Positions 6,399 to 15,527 of a DNA stretch of 48,028 nt are shown in pieces. The notes below the pieces were generated by a model. The model had not been told where the DNA came from. It ran no database searches and worked only from the letters and a program-made list of their open reading frames with translations. This stretch comes from Hyphomicrobiales bacterium (GTDB taxonomy: Bacteria > Pseudomonadota > Alphaproteobacteria > Rhizobiales > Rhizobiaceae), in assembly GCA_002709005.1 (NCBI GenBank), contig PAPH01000063.1:1-48028 (forward strand), written 5' to 3'. A program made the position numbers and the translations under genes. Numbering within the stretch: the first letter of the stretch is position 1; every line of letters begins with the position of its first letter.

Positions 6399-7796
6399 CT
6401 AAGCCAGATCCCGCGCGTCGCGCTCCACCTTCTGCGCCGGGAACGGAGTGGCAAGCAGGATGGCCAGGCCGACGACGAAGAAGATGATCAGCGTCGCCAT
6501 GCCGTAGCGCGCCGAACCGGTTACCAGCGTCACCGTGGCAACCGACAGCGGCGCCAGGAACGAGGTTGCCCGGCCCGATAGCGCGTAGATGCCGAAATAG
6601 CGGCCGGCGTCGTCCGGGTGGATGCTCTGCGCCAGATAGGAGCGCGAGGAAGCCTGCACCGGTCCGAAGGCGATGCCGATCAGCAGCCCGAAGAGGATGT
6701 AGACCTTCTCCGCCGGGGTGCCGAACAGCCCACCCGAATCCGCCGTTCCCATTTCGACGAGACCGAAAAGCGTGAAGCCTGGCCCGGTGGAGATGATGCC
6801 GATCGTGGCGATCAGCAGCGAGACGATGGACAGGATGACGATTGCCTTGGAGCCGAGCTTGTAGTCGAGCCGCGAGGCCCAGATGCAGCCGCCGATGGCG
6901 ACGATATTGAGGATGATCCCGAAAATGCCGATCTCCATCGTCTGCCAGCCGAACATGCCGGCAGCGAAAGTGCCGCCGAGCGCCAGAAGCCCGTTGACGC
7001 CGTCCTGGTAGATCATCCGCGCGATCAGGAACTTGAGGATCCCCGCCTTGCGCCGCACCTCCGAGATCGTGCCGGCAAGTTCGCGCAAGCCCGTGCTGAC
7101 CGCCGAACCCACCGATGTCGGGCGGTGGTGATCGGGCGTGAACAGGAACATCGGCAGGAGGAAGACGAGGTACCACAGCGCGGCGAGCGGCCCGGTGGCA
7201 CGCGCGCCCTCGCCCTGGGCCGGGTCGAGCCCGAAAATCGGAGTGAGGCCGAGCAGCGTCTTGCCGGTCTCCTCGCTACCGGCCATGAACAGCACGACGA
7301 AGATCAGGAAGATCATGCCGCCGAGATAGCCCATACCCCAGGCAATGTTGGAGATACGTCCGACATTCTCCGGCTTCACCAGCCGCGGCATCATCGAATC
7401 GTTGAAGACGATCGAGAATTCGGCGGCGACCGAGGCCAGCACGACCATCAGGAAGGGGAAGAACAGATGCGAGCCGGGCGCCGCCCACCACAGCGAGATG
7501 AGGGCCGCGATCTTGACGACGGCGAAGACCGCGATCCAGGGTTTTCGCGGGCCGATCGCGTCGGCGATCGAACCGAGGATGGGCGACATGATGGCGATGA
7601 TGAAGCCCGAAGCCGTGATCGCATAGCCCCACCAGGCCTGGCCGAGATCGGGGTCGGACGCCATCTGCGAAACGAAATAGGGCCCGAAGATGAAGGTGAT
7701 GACGACGGTGAAGAAGGGCTGCGCCGCCCAGTCGAACATCATCCAGCCGAAGATGCCGCGCCGGGGCACCCGCGTTTCCGCGATCGGTTCACTCAT
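6399..7796 (-). CDS. MFS transporter, UMF1/Atg22-like family
   Basis: This 465-residue integral membrane protein shows about twelve hydrophobic spans. The N-terminal GWMMFDWAAQPFFTVVITFIFGPYF and the following GSIADAIGPRKPWIA loop are typical of the unknown major facilitator (UMF1) group related to Atg22, and not of drug-efflux MFS proteins. The loop between helices 6 and 7 is polar (residues about 225-255). The gene lies 55 bases downstream of the large NAD-glutamate dehydrogenase gene on the same strand and may be read with it; a strong terminator follows. Some relatives are thought to move amino acids or small metabolites, which would fit the neighbour, but the substrate is unknown. Confidence 0.85.
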   Translation of the reverse strand: MSEPIAETRVPRRGIFGWMMFDWAAQPFFTVVITFIFGPYFVSQMASDPDLGQAWWGYAITASGFIIAIMSPILGSIADAIGPRKPWIAVFAVVKIAALISLWWAAPGSHLFFPFLMVVLASVAAEFSIVFNDSMMPRLVKPENVGRISNIAWGMGYLGGMIFLIFVVLFMAGSEETGKTLLGLTPIFGLDPAQGEGARATGPLAALWYLVFLLPMFLFTPDHHRPTSVGSAVSTGLRELAGTISEVRRKAGILKFLIARMIYQDGVNGLLALGGTFAAGMFGWQTMEIGIFGIILNIVAIGGCIWASRLDYKLGSKAIVILSIVSLLIATIGIISTGPGFTLFGLVEMGTADSGGLFGTPAEKVYILFGLLIGIAFGPVQASSRSYLAQSIHPDDAGRYFGIYALSGRATSFLAPLSVATVTLVTGSARYGMATLIIFFVVGLAILLATPFPAQKVERDARDLA

Positions 7797-7851
7797 CCCA
7801 GTCCCTCCCCATCGCGGTCCGTCAGGGTCCGCGCGCCGGTTCTGACAGTTA

Positions 7852-10800
7852 CTATGCCCTGAGCGAACGCGCCAGATCGCTCATCATGCCGGCCGCCACG
7901 GTAAGCTTGGCGACCGTCAGCTCGCCGGTTTCCGCAAGTTGCAGGATCTGCCCGGCCACGTGACCGATACGGCCGTGGTTTTCGGCCCGCCAGTCGCCGA
8001 ACGGATCATCGGACTGGGCGAAGGATTTCAGCGCCGAGATGGCGATCACCCGGCGCGCCTCGTAAATCTCGTCGAGATTGCGCCCCAGCGCCAGGTTTTC
8101 ATAGTGGTCGGCCGGCTGCAGCCGCGCCGCGGCGGCCTGGATGCGGCCGATGCGGAAGGCCTCGGTAATGGCGAAATAGGTCTGGATGACCTTTGCTATG
8201 TCCTCGCTCGAAAGCTTGGCCACGCGCAGGACGTCGGGAACGAGAGCGCGTAGCGGCAGTCGCGCGATATCCCCGGCCAGCGGATCGGGAATTCCGAGTT
8301 CCACAAGCCGGATCTGCGCTTCGTTGATTTCGCCTTCGAGGAATTCGGGAGCCGCTTCAAGCAAAGCGGGCAGCACGGTCGCAAGCGCCCCGTGCATTTC
8401 CGCGACCGTTTCGCCGAGATCGCCGCCCATCGCGGTGCCCGTCTTCAGGGCCCAAGTCGATGTGGCGCTCAACGCAAATCCGATCCGCCCGTAGAGCTCG
8501 TTCTGCAATTCGCCCGGCACCTTGGTGTCGAGTGCATCGACCCGAGCATAGAGATCGGGCAGCAACAGCCCGTCCCGGGCGATCACGAAGGCGCGCACGA
8601 TATCGGGGGAGGTGGCGCCGGACTGGTCTCCCATGTGAATGACGAAGGCCGGCCCGCCACGGTTGATCGCATCGTTGCCCAGAAGCGTGGCGACGATCTC
8701 GCGGCGCAGCCGGTGGCTTTCGATGTCGCCTTCATAGGCTTCCCGCATCTTCGGCGGGAAATAGCTCATAAGTGTGGTCTCGAAATAGGGATCGTCCGGA
8801 AGGTCCGAGGCGACGATTTCGTCGAACAGCACGATCTTGGCGTAGGAGAGAAGCACGCCGATTTCCGGACGGGTCAGCCCCCGCCCTGCGGCCCGCCGTT
8901 CGGCGATTTCGACATCGTCGGGAAGCGTTTCGACCTTGCGGTTGAGCTGCCCGCGGTTTTCCAGCGCCGTCATCAACCGCGCCTGTTCCGACAATCCGGC
9001 CAGTTCCTCCCGATCGGCGAGCGAGATCGCCAGCGTCTGCAGGTAATTGTTGCGCAGAACCAGTTCGGCGACTTCGTCCGTCATCGAGGCCAGCAGCGTG
9101 TTGCGGTCTTCCCGCGTCAGCCGGTTCTCGCGCATGGCATTGGCGAGCGCGATCTTGATGTTGACCTCGACATCCGACGAGTTGACGCCCGCGGAATTGT
9201 CGATTGCGTCCGAATTGCAGCGCCCGCCATTGGCCGCATAGGCGATGCGGCCCTTCTGGGTGACGCCGAGATTGGTGCCCTCGCCGATCACCTTGGCCTG
9301 CACCTCGCCGGCCGTGACGCGAATGACGTCGTTGGCGCGGTCGCCGACATCGGCATCCGATTCGCCGGCGGCCTTGATGTAGGTGCCGATACCGCCGAAC
9401 CAGAGAAGATCGACCTCCATCTTCAGGATCGCCGACATGATGTCCTGCGGCGTGGTGCGCCCGGGCTCCATGCCGATAGCCTTGGCCGCTTCCTCTGTCA
9501 GTTCGACCGATTTGAGTGTCCGCGGAATGATCATGCCGCCCGGAGACATCTTCGCCTTGTCGTAATCCTGCCAGCTTGTGCGCGGTAGATCGAAGAGCCG
9601 TTTGCGCTCTGCAAAGCCGGCTTCGCAATTAGGATCCGGATCGATGAAGATGTCGCGGTGGTCATAGGCCGCGACCAGCCGGATCTTCTCCGAGAGCAGC
9701 ATGCCGTTGCCGAAGACGTCGCCCGACATGTCGCCGATGCCCGCCACCGTGAAGGGCTCGGTCTGGATGTCGATATCCATCTCGCGGAAATGCCGCTTGA
9801 CCGCCTCCCAGGCACCACGCGCGGTAATGCCCATCTTCTTGTGGTCATAGCCGGCCGAGCCGCCGGAGGCGAACGCGTCATCGAGCCAGAAATCGTGCTC
9901 CTGGCTGATCGCGTTGGCGGTATCGGAGAAAGTCGCCGTGCCCTTGTCGGCGGCGACGACGAAATAGGGATCGTCGCCGTCGTGCCTGATCGTGTCGGCG
10001 GGCGGAATCACGGCGTCGCCGTCGATATTGTCGGTTACCGAGAGAAGCGTGCGGATGAACTGCTTGTAGGCGTCCTTTCCGGCCTCGAAGATCGCCTCGC
10101 GGCCGCCCTCGGCAGGAAGCCGCTTGGGATAGAAGCCGCCCTTGGCGCCGACCGGCACAATCACCGCGTTCTTGACCTGCTGCGCCTTGACGAGCCCCAG
10201 CACCTCGGTGCGGTAGTCCTGCGCCCGGTCCGACCAGCGCAACCCGCCACGGGCCACGGGCCCGAAACGCAGATGAACGCCCTCGACCGCCGCGCCATAG
10301 ACGAAGATCTCCCGGAACGGACGCGGTTCGGGCAGACCCTCGAGCGCACGGGGATCGAGCTTGAAGGCGAGATTGGCGCGCGGATTGCCGTTGTCGTCGG
10401 TCTGGAAATAGTTGGTCCTCAGCGTCGAGCTGATGGCGTTGACGAAACGGCGGATGATCCGGTCATCGTCCTGGCTCGGAACCTCGCCGAGATCCTCCTC
10501 GATCGAGGCGGTGATGCGTTCCAGCCCTTCCTCGCGGCTCAAGTTGCCCAGATCGAGTTCGAAACGGGTCCGGAACAATTCGAAAAGCTTTACCGAAATC
10601 GCCGGATAGCGCGACAGCGTGTCGGAGATGTAGTCCTGCGAATAGTGCATCCCCGCCTGGCGGAGATAGCGGGCGATGGCGCGCAGAACCATTGCTTCGC
10701 GGGCGCTCAGGCCGGCACGGACCACGAGACGGTTGAAGCCGTCATTGTCGATCTCGTCTCGCCAGACATGCAGGAAGGCATCCTTCAGCCGCGCGCCGTC

Positions 10801-12648
10801 CGCTTCGAGGGAAAAGTCGAGACCGTCGGCGCGCGCGATCTCCATGTCGTGGAGAAGCACGGCGCGCTTGCTGTCGGCCGTTCCGCCCACGGCGAGTTCG
10901 TGCGTCTGCTCCGAAATCACCCGGAAGCCGAGATTTTCGAGAAGCGGCACACGCCGCGACAGCGCCAGCGGCGTATCCGCGTGGAAGATCTTGAGGCCGA
11001 GATGATCCTCGGCATCCCCTTCCTGCCGGTAGAGCGCGATTTTGAGACCGCCCTCGCTTTCCAGGCATCCCTTGATGTCGGCGATGTCGGCGACGGCCGA
11101 ACGCGGGTTGAAGCGCTCCTTGTAGGACTGGCTGACGTAAATCCTGTCGGCTGCCTCGCCGCCGATGGTGAGGAACTCGTCCTCCCAGCGCGCGACCAGC
11201 GCCTTGATGTCGCGTTCGAGCTGGTCGTGCGGAATGTTCGGCGTCTTGCCCTCGTAACGCCCGATGATGAAGTGGACACGGGCCACCCCGCCTTCCGGGA
11301 AGGAGGGATAATAGGCCGAGAGCCGGCCGTTATAGGCGACCTTGAGATAGGTGCCGATCTTCTCGCGCACCATCGAATCGTACTGGTCGCGCGGAACGTA
11401 AACCATTACGGATACGAAACGGTCAAAACGGTCGATGCGCGGCAGCACACGGACCCGCGGCCGGTCGGTCAGCTCGTTGATCTTGCGGCAGAACGTCGTC
11501 AACAGGTCGGCGTCGATCTGGAACAGTTCGTCGCGCGGATAGGATTCGAGCGTGTTGAGCAGAAGCTTGCCGGAATGGCTGTCCGGATCGTAGCCGAAAT
11601 TGTCGACCACCCTTGCGATCTTCGAGCGCAACAGCGGAATCTCGGTCACCGAGCGCGTGTAGGCGGTCGAGGTAAAGAGGCCCACCACCCGCAATTCGCC
11701 GCTGACATTGCCGTCCTCGTCGAAGCGCTTGACGCCGATATAATCCATATGGGCCCGGCGGTGGACCACGGAACGGACATTCGCCTTGGTGACGATGAGA
11801 AAATCCGGGCCATGCAGGAAATCGAGGATTTCCGGCGTGGTCATCACCTGATCCTTGCCCTGCCGCAGGACCAGAACCTCCGGGTCGGCGAGAATGCCGA
11901 GCCCCCGCGAACCGGCGCGGGAAAGTTCGCCGTTGCCGCCGTCCTCCGAATAGACATATTCGCGCATGCCGAGGAAGGTGAAATTGTCGTCGCGCAGCCA
12001 GGAAAGGAAGGCCAGAGCCTCGTCGCGCGCATCCGTCTCGTTCTCTTCGACCCTGAGATAGGCCAGATCGGCGGCGGCGGAATCGATCCTCAGCACCATC
12101 GCCTTCCAGTCCTGAACGGCGCTGCGCACCTGGCCGAGCACGAACTTGATCCGCTCGACGAGCCCCTCGCCGGCCTTCTGGCCAAGGCGCGGCATGTGAA
12201 GCTGGATGTGGCTGACGGTGTTCTCCTTCGACCGGTCGATGCCGGGGCGATAGGGCTTCAGCGGCTCGCCGTCACGGACATAGAGGATCGGGTGGGCGGT
12301 CAGGAGAACCTCGCGGACCTGCGAGGTCACCTCCCCCATCACCGAATCGTAGAGAAACGGCTTGTTTCCGGTGGTGATGCAGAGGATTGACACCGGGCGT
12401 CCGTCGCATTCGACGTTTTCCGGCTCGAGAAGCGAGATGCGCGGCGTCTTGCCGTCCCAGGCGCGGATCTCCTCTTCCGATTTCACCGCGATCAGGGCAA
12501 GCGCTTCGGGCGTGTACTGGGACAGATCGTCGGCGCTGGCGCCGGAGAACAGCATATCGGGATCGACGGTCTGCGCCTCGATATCCGCCGCTGCCTTCTT
12601 GACGTCCTTCAGGATCTCGGCGACCGCGTCGTCGTGCGTGGATGTCAT
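7852..12648 (-). CDS. NAD-specific glutamate dehydrogenase, large 180-kDa class
   Basis: At 1598 residues this matches the large bacterial NAD-GDH class, which converts glutamate to 2-oxoglutarate and ammonia, mainly for catabolism. The N-terminal half carries the ACT-like regulatory regions (for example SPRDELFQIDADLL, residues about 370-385). The catalytic domain begins near residue 780, with GPVARGGLRWSDRAQDYRTEVLGL and QVKNAVIVPVGAKGGFYPKR containing the substrate-binding lysines, and continues with FVVAADKGTATFSDTAN and an NAD-binding region around VAGIGDMSGDVFGNGML. The C-terminal helical domain follows. Start: ATG at 12646-12648 with GGGGAGGATA shortly upstream. The gene may share a transcript with the MFS gene after it. 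Confidence 0.96.
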   Translation of the reverse strand: MTSTHDDAVAEILKDVKKAAADIEAQTVDPDMLFSGASADDLSQYTPEALALIAVKSEEEIRAWDGKTPRISLLEPENVECDGRPVSILCITTGNKPFLYDSVMGEVTSQVREVLLTAHPILYVRDGEPLKPYRPGIDRSKENTVSHIQLHMPRLGQKAGEGLVERIKFVLGQVRSAVQDWKAMVLRIDSAAADLAYLRVEENETDARDEALAFLSWLRDDNFTFLGMREYVYSEDGGNGELSRAGSRGLGILADPEVLVLRQGKDQVMTTPEILDFLHGPDFLIVTKANVRSVVHRRAHMDYIGVKRFDEDGNVSGELRVVGLFTSTAYTRSVTEIPLLRSKIARVVDNFGYDPDSHSGKLLLNTLESYPRDELFQIDADLLTTFCRKINELTDRPRVRVLPRIDRFDRFVSVMVYVPRDQYDSMVREKIGTYLKVAYNGRLSAYYPSFPEGGVARVHFIIGRYEGKTPNIPHDQLERDIKALVARWEDEFLTIGGEAADRIYVSQSYKERFNPRSAVADIADIKGCLESEGGLKIALYRQEGDAEDHLGLKIFHADTPLALSRRVPLLENLGFRVISEQTHELAVGGTADSKRAVLLHDMEIARADGLDFSLEADGARLKDAFLHVWRDEIDNDGFNRLVVRAGLSAREAMVLRAIARYLRQAGMHYSQDYISDTLSRYPAISVKLFELFRTRFELDLGNLSREEGLERITASIEEDLGEVPSQDDDRIIRRFVNAISSTLRTNYFQTDDNGNPRANLAFKLDPRALEGLPEPRPFREIFVYGAAVEGVHLRFGPVARGGLRWSDRAQDYRTEVLGLVKAQQVKNAVIVPVGAKGGFYPKRLPAEGGREAIFEAGKDAYKQFIRTLLSVTDNIDGDAVIPPADTIRHDGDDPYFVVAADKGTATFSDTANAISQEHDFWLDDAFASGGSAGYDHKKMGITARGAWEAVKRHFREMDIDIQTEPFTVAGIGDMSGDVFGNGMLLSEKIRLVAAYDHRDIFIDPDPNCEAGFAERKRLFDLPRTSWQDYDKAKMSPGGMIIPRTLKSVELTEEAAKAIGMEPGRTTPQDIMSAILKMEVDLLWFGGIGTYIKAAGESDADVGDRANDVIRVTAGEVQAKVIGEGTNLGVTQKGRIAYAANGGRCNSDAIDNSAGVNSSDVEVNIKIALANAMRENRLTREDRNTLLASMTDEVAELVLRNNYLQTLAISLADREELAGLSEQARLMTALENRGQLNRKVETLPDDVEIAERRAAGRGLTRPEIGVLLSYAKIVLFDEIVASDLPDDPYFETTLMSYFPPKMREAYEGDIESHRLRREIVATLLGNDAINRGGPAFVIHMGDQSGATSPDIVRAFVIARDGLLLPDLYARVDALDTKVPGELQNELYGRIGFALSATSTWALKTGTAMGGDLGETVAEMHGALATVLPALLEAAPEFLEGEINEAQIRLVELGIPDPLAGDIARLPLRALVPDVLRVAKLSSEDIAKVIQTYFAITEAFRIGRIQAAAARLQPADHYENLALGRNLDEIYEARRVIAISALKSFAQSDDPFGDWRAENHGRIGHVAGQILQLAETGELTVAKLTVAAGMMSDLARSLRA

Positions 12649-12744
12649 CTTATCCTCCCCCGCTTGCCGGAATTATTCTTGGCCGCGTGGAACGTCCATC
12701 CGCGCGGCGGCGGCGGTTGTGTAACCGACTTGCGAGGAGATTAC

Positions 12745-12879
12745 ATGACAGCGGAGACAAAACAACCGAGGCCCGGAAAGAAGAGCCTGGGTACGGTGCA
12801 TGCCCGCCGCCCCAAGCCCCGCGGGGCGGGCTTCAGCCTTGCCGCGCGCGATGCATGTGCTAGGAGGAGGGACGCCTGA
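12745..12879 (+). CDS. Possible small basic protein (44 residues)
   Basis: An ATG stands seven bases after a good Shine-Dalgarno (GAGGAG at 12733-12738) and opens a 44-codon frame rich in Arg, Lys and Pro (starts MTAETKQPRPGKKSLG). It lies in the divergent gap upstream of the glutamate dehydrogenase gene and ends 19 bases before the start region of the next small gene, on the same strand. I recognise no family. The good ribosome binding site is the main evidence; G+C-rich noise could explain the frame. Confidence 0.35.
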   Translation: MTAETKQPRPGKKSLGTVHARRPKPRGAGFSLAARDACARRRDA

Positions 12880-12898
12880 AACCATCGGGATGCGAGCG

Positions 12899-13144
12899 AT
12901 GAACGACCAAGACGAAACCAGCCGCAAGGCGCGGGAAGATCTCGACAGACTGTCCGGGCAGGGCAACCTGTCGGCAAGTCCTCTCCTCAAGCAGTCGACC
13001 GACGGGCTGCGCCGCCATTTCTCAGCCACCGACGCCGACCAGACCGATTCGGCCGAAGTCTGGGGCACCCGCATCGGCCGCGGCCTCGCGGCGGTCGCCT
13101 TCGTCGTGCTGGTGATCTGGCTGGTTTTCGGAGTTCTCGCATGA
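12899..13144 (+). CDS. Small membrane-anchored protein of unknown function
   Basis: About 81 residues: a charged N-terminal part (MNDQDETSRKAREDLDRLSGQG) and a single C-terminal transmembrane helix (GLAAVAFVVLVIWLVFGVL) that ends the protein. The start could also be the ATG at 12890, three codons upstream; a strong AGGAGGAGG lies at 12862-12870, rather far from both. The stop overlaps the next start (ATGA at 13141-13144), so translation is probably coupled to the pyridoxal kinase gene. Tail-anchored topology with the N-terminus in the cytoplasm is likely. No known domain. Confidence 0.7.
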   Translation: MNDQDETSRKAREDLDRLSGQGNLSASPLLKQSTDGLRRHFSATDADQTDSAEVWGTRIGRGLAAVAFVVLVIWLVFGVLA

Positions 13145-14031
13145 GCCAGCCGGGAATGACGGAAGAGCCGCGCCATCCCGCGGTGCTGGCCGTATCGAGC
13201 CATGTCGTCCGCGGTTCCGTGGGCAACCGCGCGGCCGTCTTCGCGCTGGAATCGCTCGGCTTTCCGGTCTGGGCGTTGCCCACCGTAATCCTGCCTTGGC
13301 ATCCCGGCCATTCCCGCGCGACACGTATCGTACCGGATACGCAACAATTCGCCGCGATGGCTGCTGATCTGGCCGGAGCCCCCTGGCTCGGCGAGGTCGG
13401 CGCCATTCTGACCGGCTATATCGGCGACGCCGCGCAGATCGAGCCGATTGCCCGGCTGATCGAGGCCGTCAAGGACAAGAACCCCGGCACGCTCTATCTC
13501 TGCGATCCCGTGATGGGCGACGGCGAAAGCCTCTACGTGCCCGAGGCGGTGGCCGAGGGTATCCGCGACCGGCTGATCCCGCTGGCCGACGTGGCGACGC
13601 CCAACGTGTTCGAACTGGGCTGGCTGAGCGGGGCCGGCATTTCCGAAATCAACGCCACTGTCGAAGCGGCCCAGACGCTCGGCCCCGCGCGGGTTCTCGT
13701 CACCTCGGCGCCGGCGATGATGAAGGGCAGCACCGGCACGATGCTGGTCGAGGGCGACCAGGCGCTGATGGCCGAACACCGGGTGATCCCAAATCCGCCC
13801 AACGGGCTGGGCGACCTGCTGGGCGCCACCTTCCTGGCCCGGCTGATCGAGGGGAATTCCGGCGAGAGGGCGCTCAGGCTGGCGACCGGCGCCGTCTTCG
13901 AGATTCTCGCCCGGACGGCGCGGCGCGGCGCGGACGAGCTGACGCTCGAGACAGACGCCCAGAGCCTGAAGACGCCGATGGCGATGATCCACATGCGTCG
14001 CGTGGTCACCGGGCCGAAGTCCTCCGCCTGA
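13141..14031 (+). CDS. pdxY: Pyridoxal kinase, PdxY-like
   Basis: The 296-residue protein belongs to the ribokinase-like vitamin kinases. The N-terminal signature SSHVVRGSVGNRAAVFALESLGF matches the pyridoxal-binding opening of PdxY/PdxK. DPVMGD lies near residue 121, TPNVFELGWLSG near 150, and the ATP/anion-hole element NGLGDLLGATFLARL with the catalytic Asp near 223. It phosphorylates pyridoxal in the B6 salvage pathway. It overlaps the preceding small membrane gene by four bases and is followed two bases later by a DUF429 gene, so the three form one unit. Confidence 0.88.
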   Translation: MSQPGMTEEPRHPAVLAVSSHVVRGSVGNRAAVFALESLGFPVWALPTVILPWHPGHSRATRIVPDTQQFAAMAADLAGAPWLGEVGAILTGYIGDAAQIEPIARLIEAVKDKNPGTLYLCDPVMGDGESLYVPEAVAEGIRDRLIPLADVATPNVFELGWLSGAGISEINATVEAAQTLGPARVLVTSAPAMMKGSTGTMLVEGDQALMAEHRVIPNPPNGLGDLLGATFLARLIEGNSGERALRLATGAVFEILARTARRGADELTLETDAQSLKTPMAMIHMRRVVTGPKSSA

Positions 14032-14033
14032 TC

Positions 14034-14780
14034 ATGAGCCGGCAAACGACCTTCGCGTCCGACACGCCGATCTGCGGTGTGGACGGCTGTCGCGCCGGCT
14101 GGGTCGCCGTTCACGGCACCCTCGCCGAGCCGCGGATTTCGGTCTTCTACGACTTCGCGGGACTGATCGCCGGGCTCGAACCGGGAACGATCGTCGCCGT
14201 CGACATGCCGATCGGCCTTCCGGCCCGGGTTACGGGCGGCGGCCGCGGGCCGGAACAGGCAATTCGCCCCTTTCTCGGCCAGCGCCAGTCGAGCGTCTTC
14301 TCCATTCCCGCCCGCAGCGCTGTGGAGGCGACCGACTATCGGGCGGCCTGCGAGGCTTCGCTTGCAACGTCCGATCCGCCGCGCAAGGTTTCCAAACAGG
14401 CCTTTCACCTGTTTCCGAAAATTCTCGAGATCGACTCCTGTCTGCGCGCCGATGAGGAACTCCGCGCCCGGGTGATCGAATGTCACCCGGAATTCTCCTT
14501 CTGCGTCTTGAACCGTATGCGGCCGATGGAGACCCCGAAGAAGATCAAGGGACGCGTCAATCCCGAGGGAATTGCCGAGCGCGTGGCGCTTCTCACCTCG
14601 CTCGGTTTTACGGCGGACTTCTTCCGGAACCCGGCGCCGCGCGGGGTGGCCGCCGACGACCGGCTGGACGCGGCGGTCAACCTGATGATCGCTGCCCGCC
14701 ATCGTGACGGACAGACCCGGACCTGGCCGGAGGTGCCGGGGCGCGACATTTACGGCATCCCGACCGCCATTCATGGCTGA
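14034..14780 (+). CDS. DUF429 domain protein, predicted RNase H-fold
   Basis: The protein is 248 residues long. It begins its core with GVDGCRAGWVAV (first acidic residue), then IVAVDMPIGLP, then ARVIECHPEFSFCVLN and ending with ADDRLDAAVNLMIAAR. These four acidic or histidine-bearing motifs are those of DUF429, a family predicted to have an RNase H-like fold and possible nuclease activity; no biochemical role is settled. It starts two bases after the kinase gene and so is probably co-translated. A link to B6 metabolism is not known. Confidence 0.85.
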   Translation: MSRQTTFASDTPICGVDGCRAGWVAVHGTLAEPRISVFYDFAGLIAGLEPGTIVAVDMPIGLPARVTGGGRGPEQAIRPFLGQRQSSVFSIPARSAVEATDYRAACEASLATSDPPRKVSKQAFHLFPKILEIDSCLRADEELRARVIECHPEFSFCVLNRMRPMETPKKIKGRVNPEGIAERVALLTSLGFTADFFRNPAPRGVAADDRLDAAVNLMIAARHRDGQTRTWPEVPGRDIYGIPTAIHG

Positions 14781-14835
14781 GACATGTCCGAGGGGAAATA
14801 TTGATCTCCCCGGTGAACCCCGCTAATTGGCTGGT

Positions 14836-15486
14836 ATGAGCACTTTCCCGGAACGCCTTCTCGCCGGTTATCAGACCTTCATGACCGGCCGTTACACCGC
14901 CGAGCGCGCGCGCTACCGGCAACTTGCGGAAACCGGCCAGGAGCCGCACACGCTGGTGATCGCCTGCTGCGATTCCCGCGCGGCCCCCGAAACCATATTC
15001 GATTGCGGCCCCGGCGAACTTTTCGTCGTCCGCAACGTCGCCAACCTGGTGCCGCCCTACGAACCGGACGGCAGCTACCACTCGACCTCGGCGGCGCTCG
15101 AATTCGCCGTGCAGGCGCTGAAGATCCGCAACATCCTGGTCATGGGACACGGCCGTTGCGGCGGCATTGCCGCCAGCCTGGATCCAAGCGCCAAGCCGCT
15201 CTCGCCCGGAGACTTCATCGGCCAGTGGATCAGCCTCCTGAAACCGGCCGCCGAACGGATCCAGGAATCGAACCTGATGACGGGCGCCGAGCGGCAGACG
15301 GCGATGGAACGCATCTCCATCCGCAACTCAATCTCGAATCTGCGCACCTTCCCCTGCGTGAAGATTCTCGAGGACAAGGGAAAGCTGCAGATTCACGGCG
15401 CCTGGTTCGATATCTCCTCGGGCGAATTGTGGATCATGGACAAGGAAAGCGGCGATTTCGTCCGTCCCGAGGTCGAAGCCGCCTGA
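14836..15486 (+). CDS. Beta-class carbonic anhydrase
   Basis: The enzyme interconverts CO2 and bicarbonate using zinc. With the ATG at 14836 as start (an in-frame TTG lies three codons earlier) the protein has 216 residues. Zinc ligands are visible: Cys45 in ACCDSR (with Asp46 and Arg48 as the catalytic dyad), His105 and Cys108 in MGHGRCGG. FVVRNVANLVPPYE is also typical. The C-terminal part includes the GAWFDISSGEL segment found in bacterial plant-type beta-CAs. It is cytoplasmic, with no signal peptide. It follows the DUF429 gene after 55 bases. Confidence 0.93.
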   Translation: MSTFPERLLAGYQTFMTGRYTAERARYRQLAETGQEPHTLVIACCDSRAAPETIFDCGPGELFVVRNVANLVPPYEPDGSYHSTSAALEFAVQALKIRNILVMGHGRCGGIAASLDPSAKPLSPGDFIGQWISLLKPAAERIQESNLMTGAERQTAMERISIRNSISNLRTFPCVKILEDKGKLQIHGAWFDISSGELWIMDKESGDFVRPEVEAA

Positions 15487-15527
15487 GGAGGAACGGCATG
15501 GCCTGCCGCCTTGAGGAGGAACCCATG
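15484..15527 (+). repeat. Duplicated Shine-Dalgarno plus start context
   Basis: TGAGGAGGAAC followed by ATG occurs twice, 27 bases apart, at 15484-15500 and 15511-15527. Both ATGs are in the same frame. It looks like a short tandem duplication that copied a ribosome binding site with its start. Confidence 0.7.

Noticed and set aside
9658..12390. A 910-codon open frame opposite the glutamate dehydrogenase gene
   Set aside because: It lies wholly antisense to a well-conserved enzyme; long antisense frames are expected in high-G+C genomes and this one has no recognisable domain.
14827..14835. TTG start for the carbonic anhydrase
   Set aside because: The ATG nine bases later gives a normal N-terminus, and neither has a better ribosome binding site.
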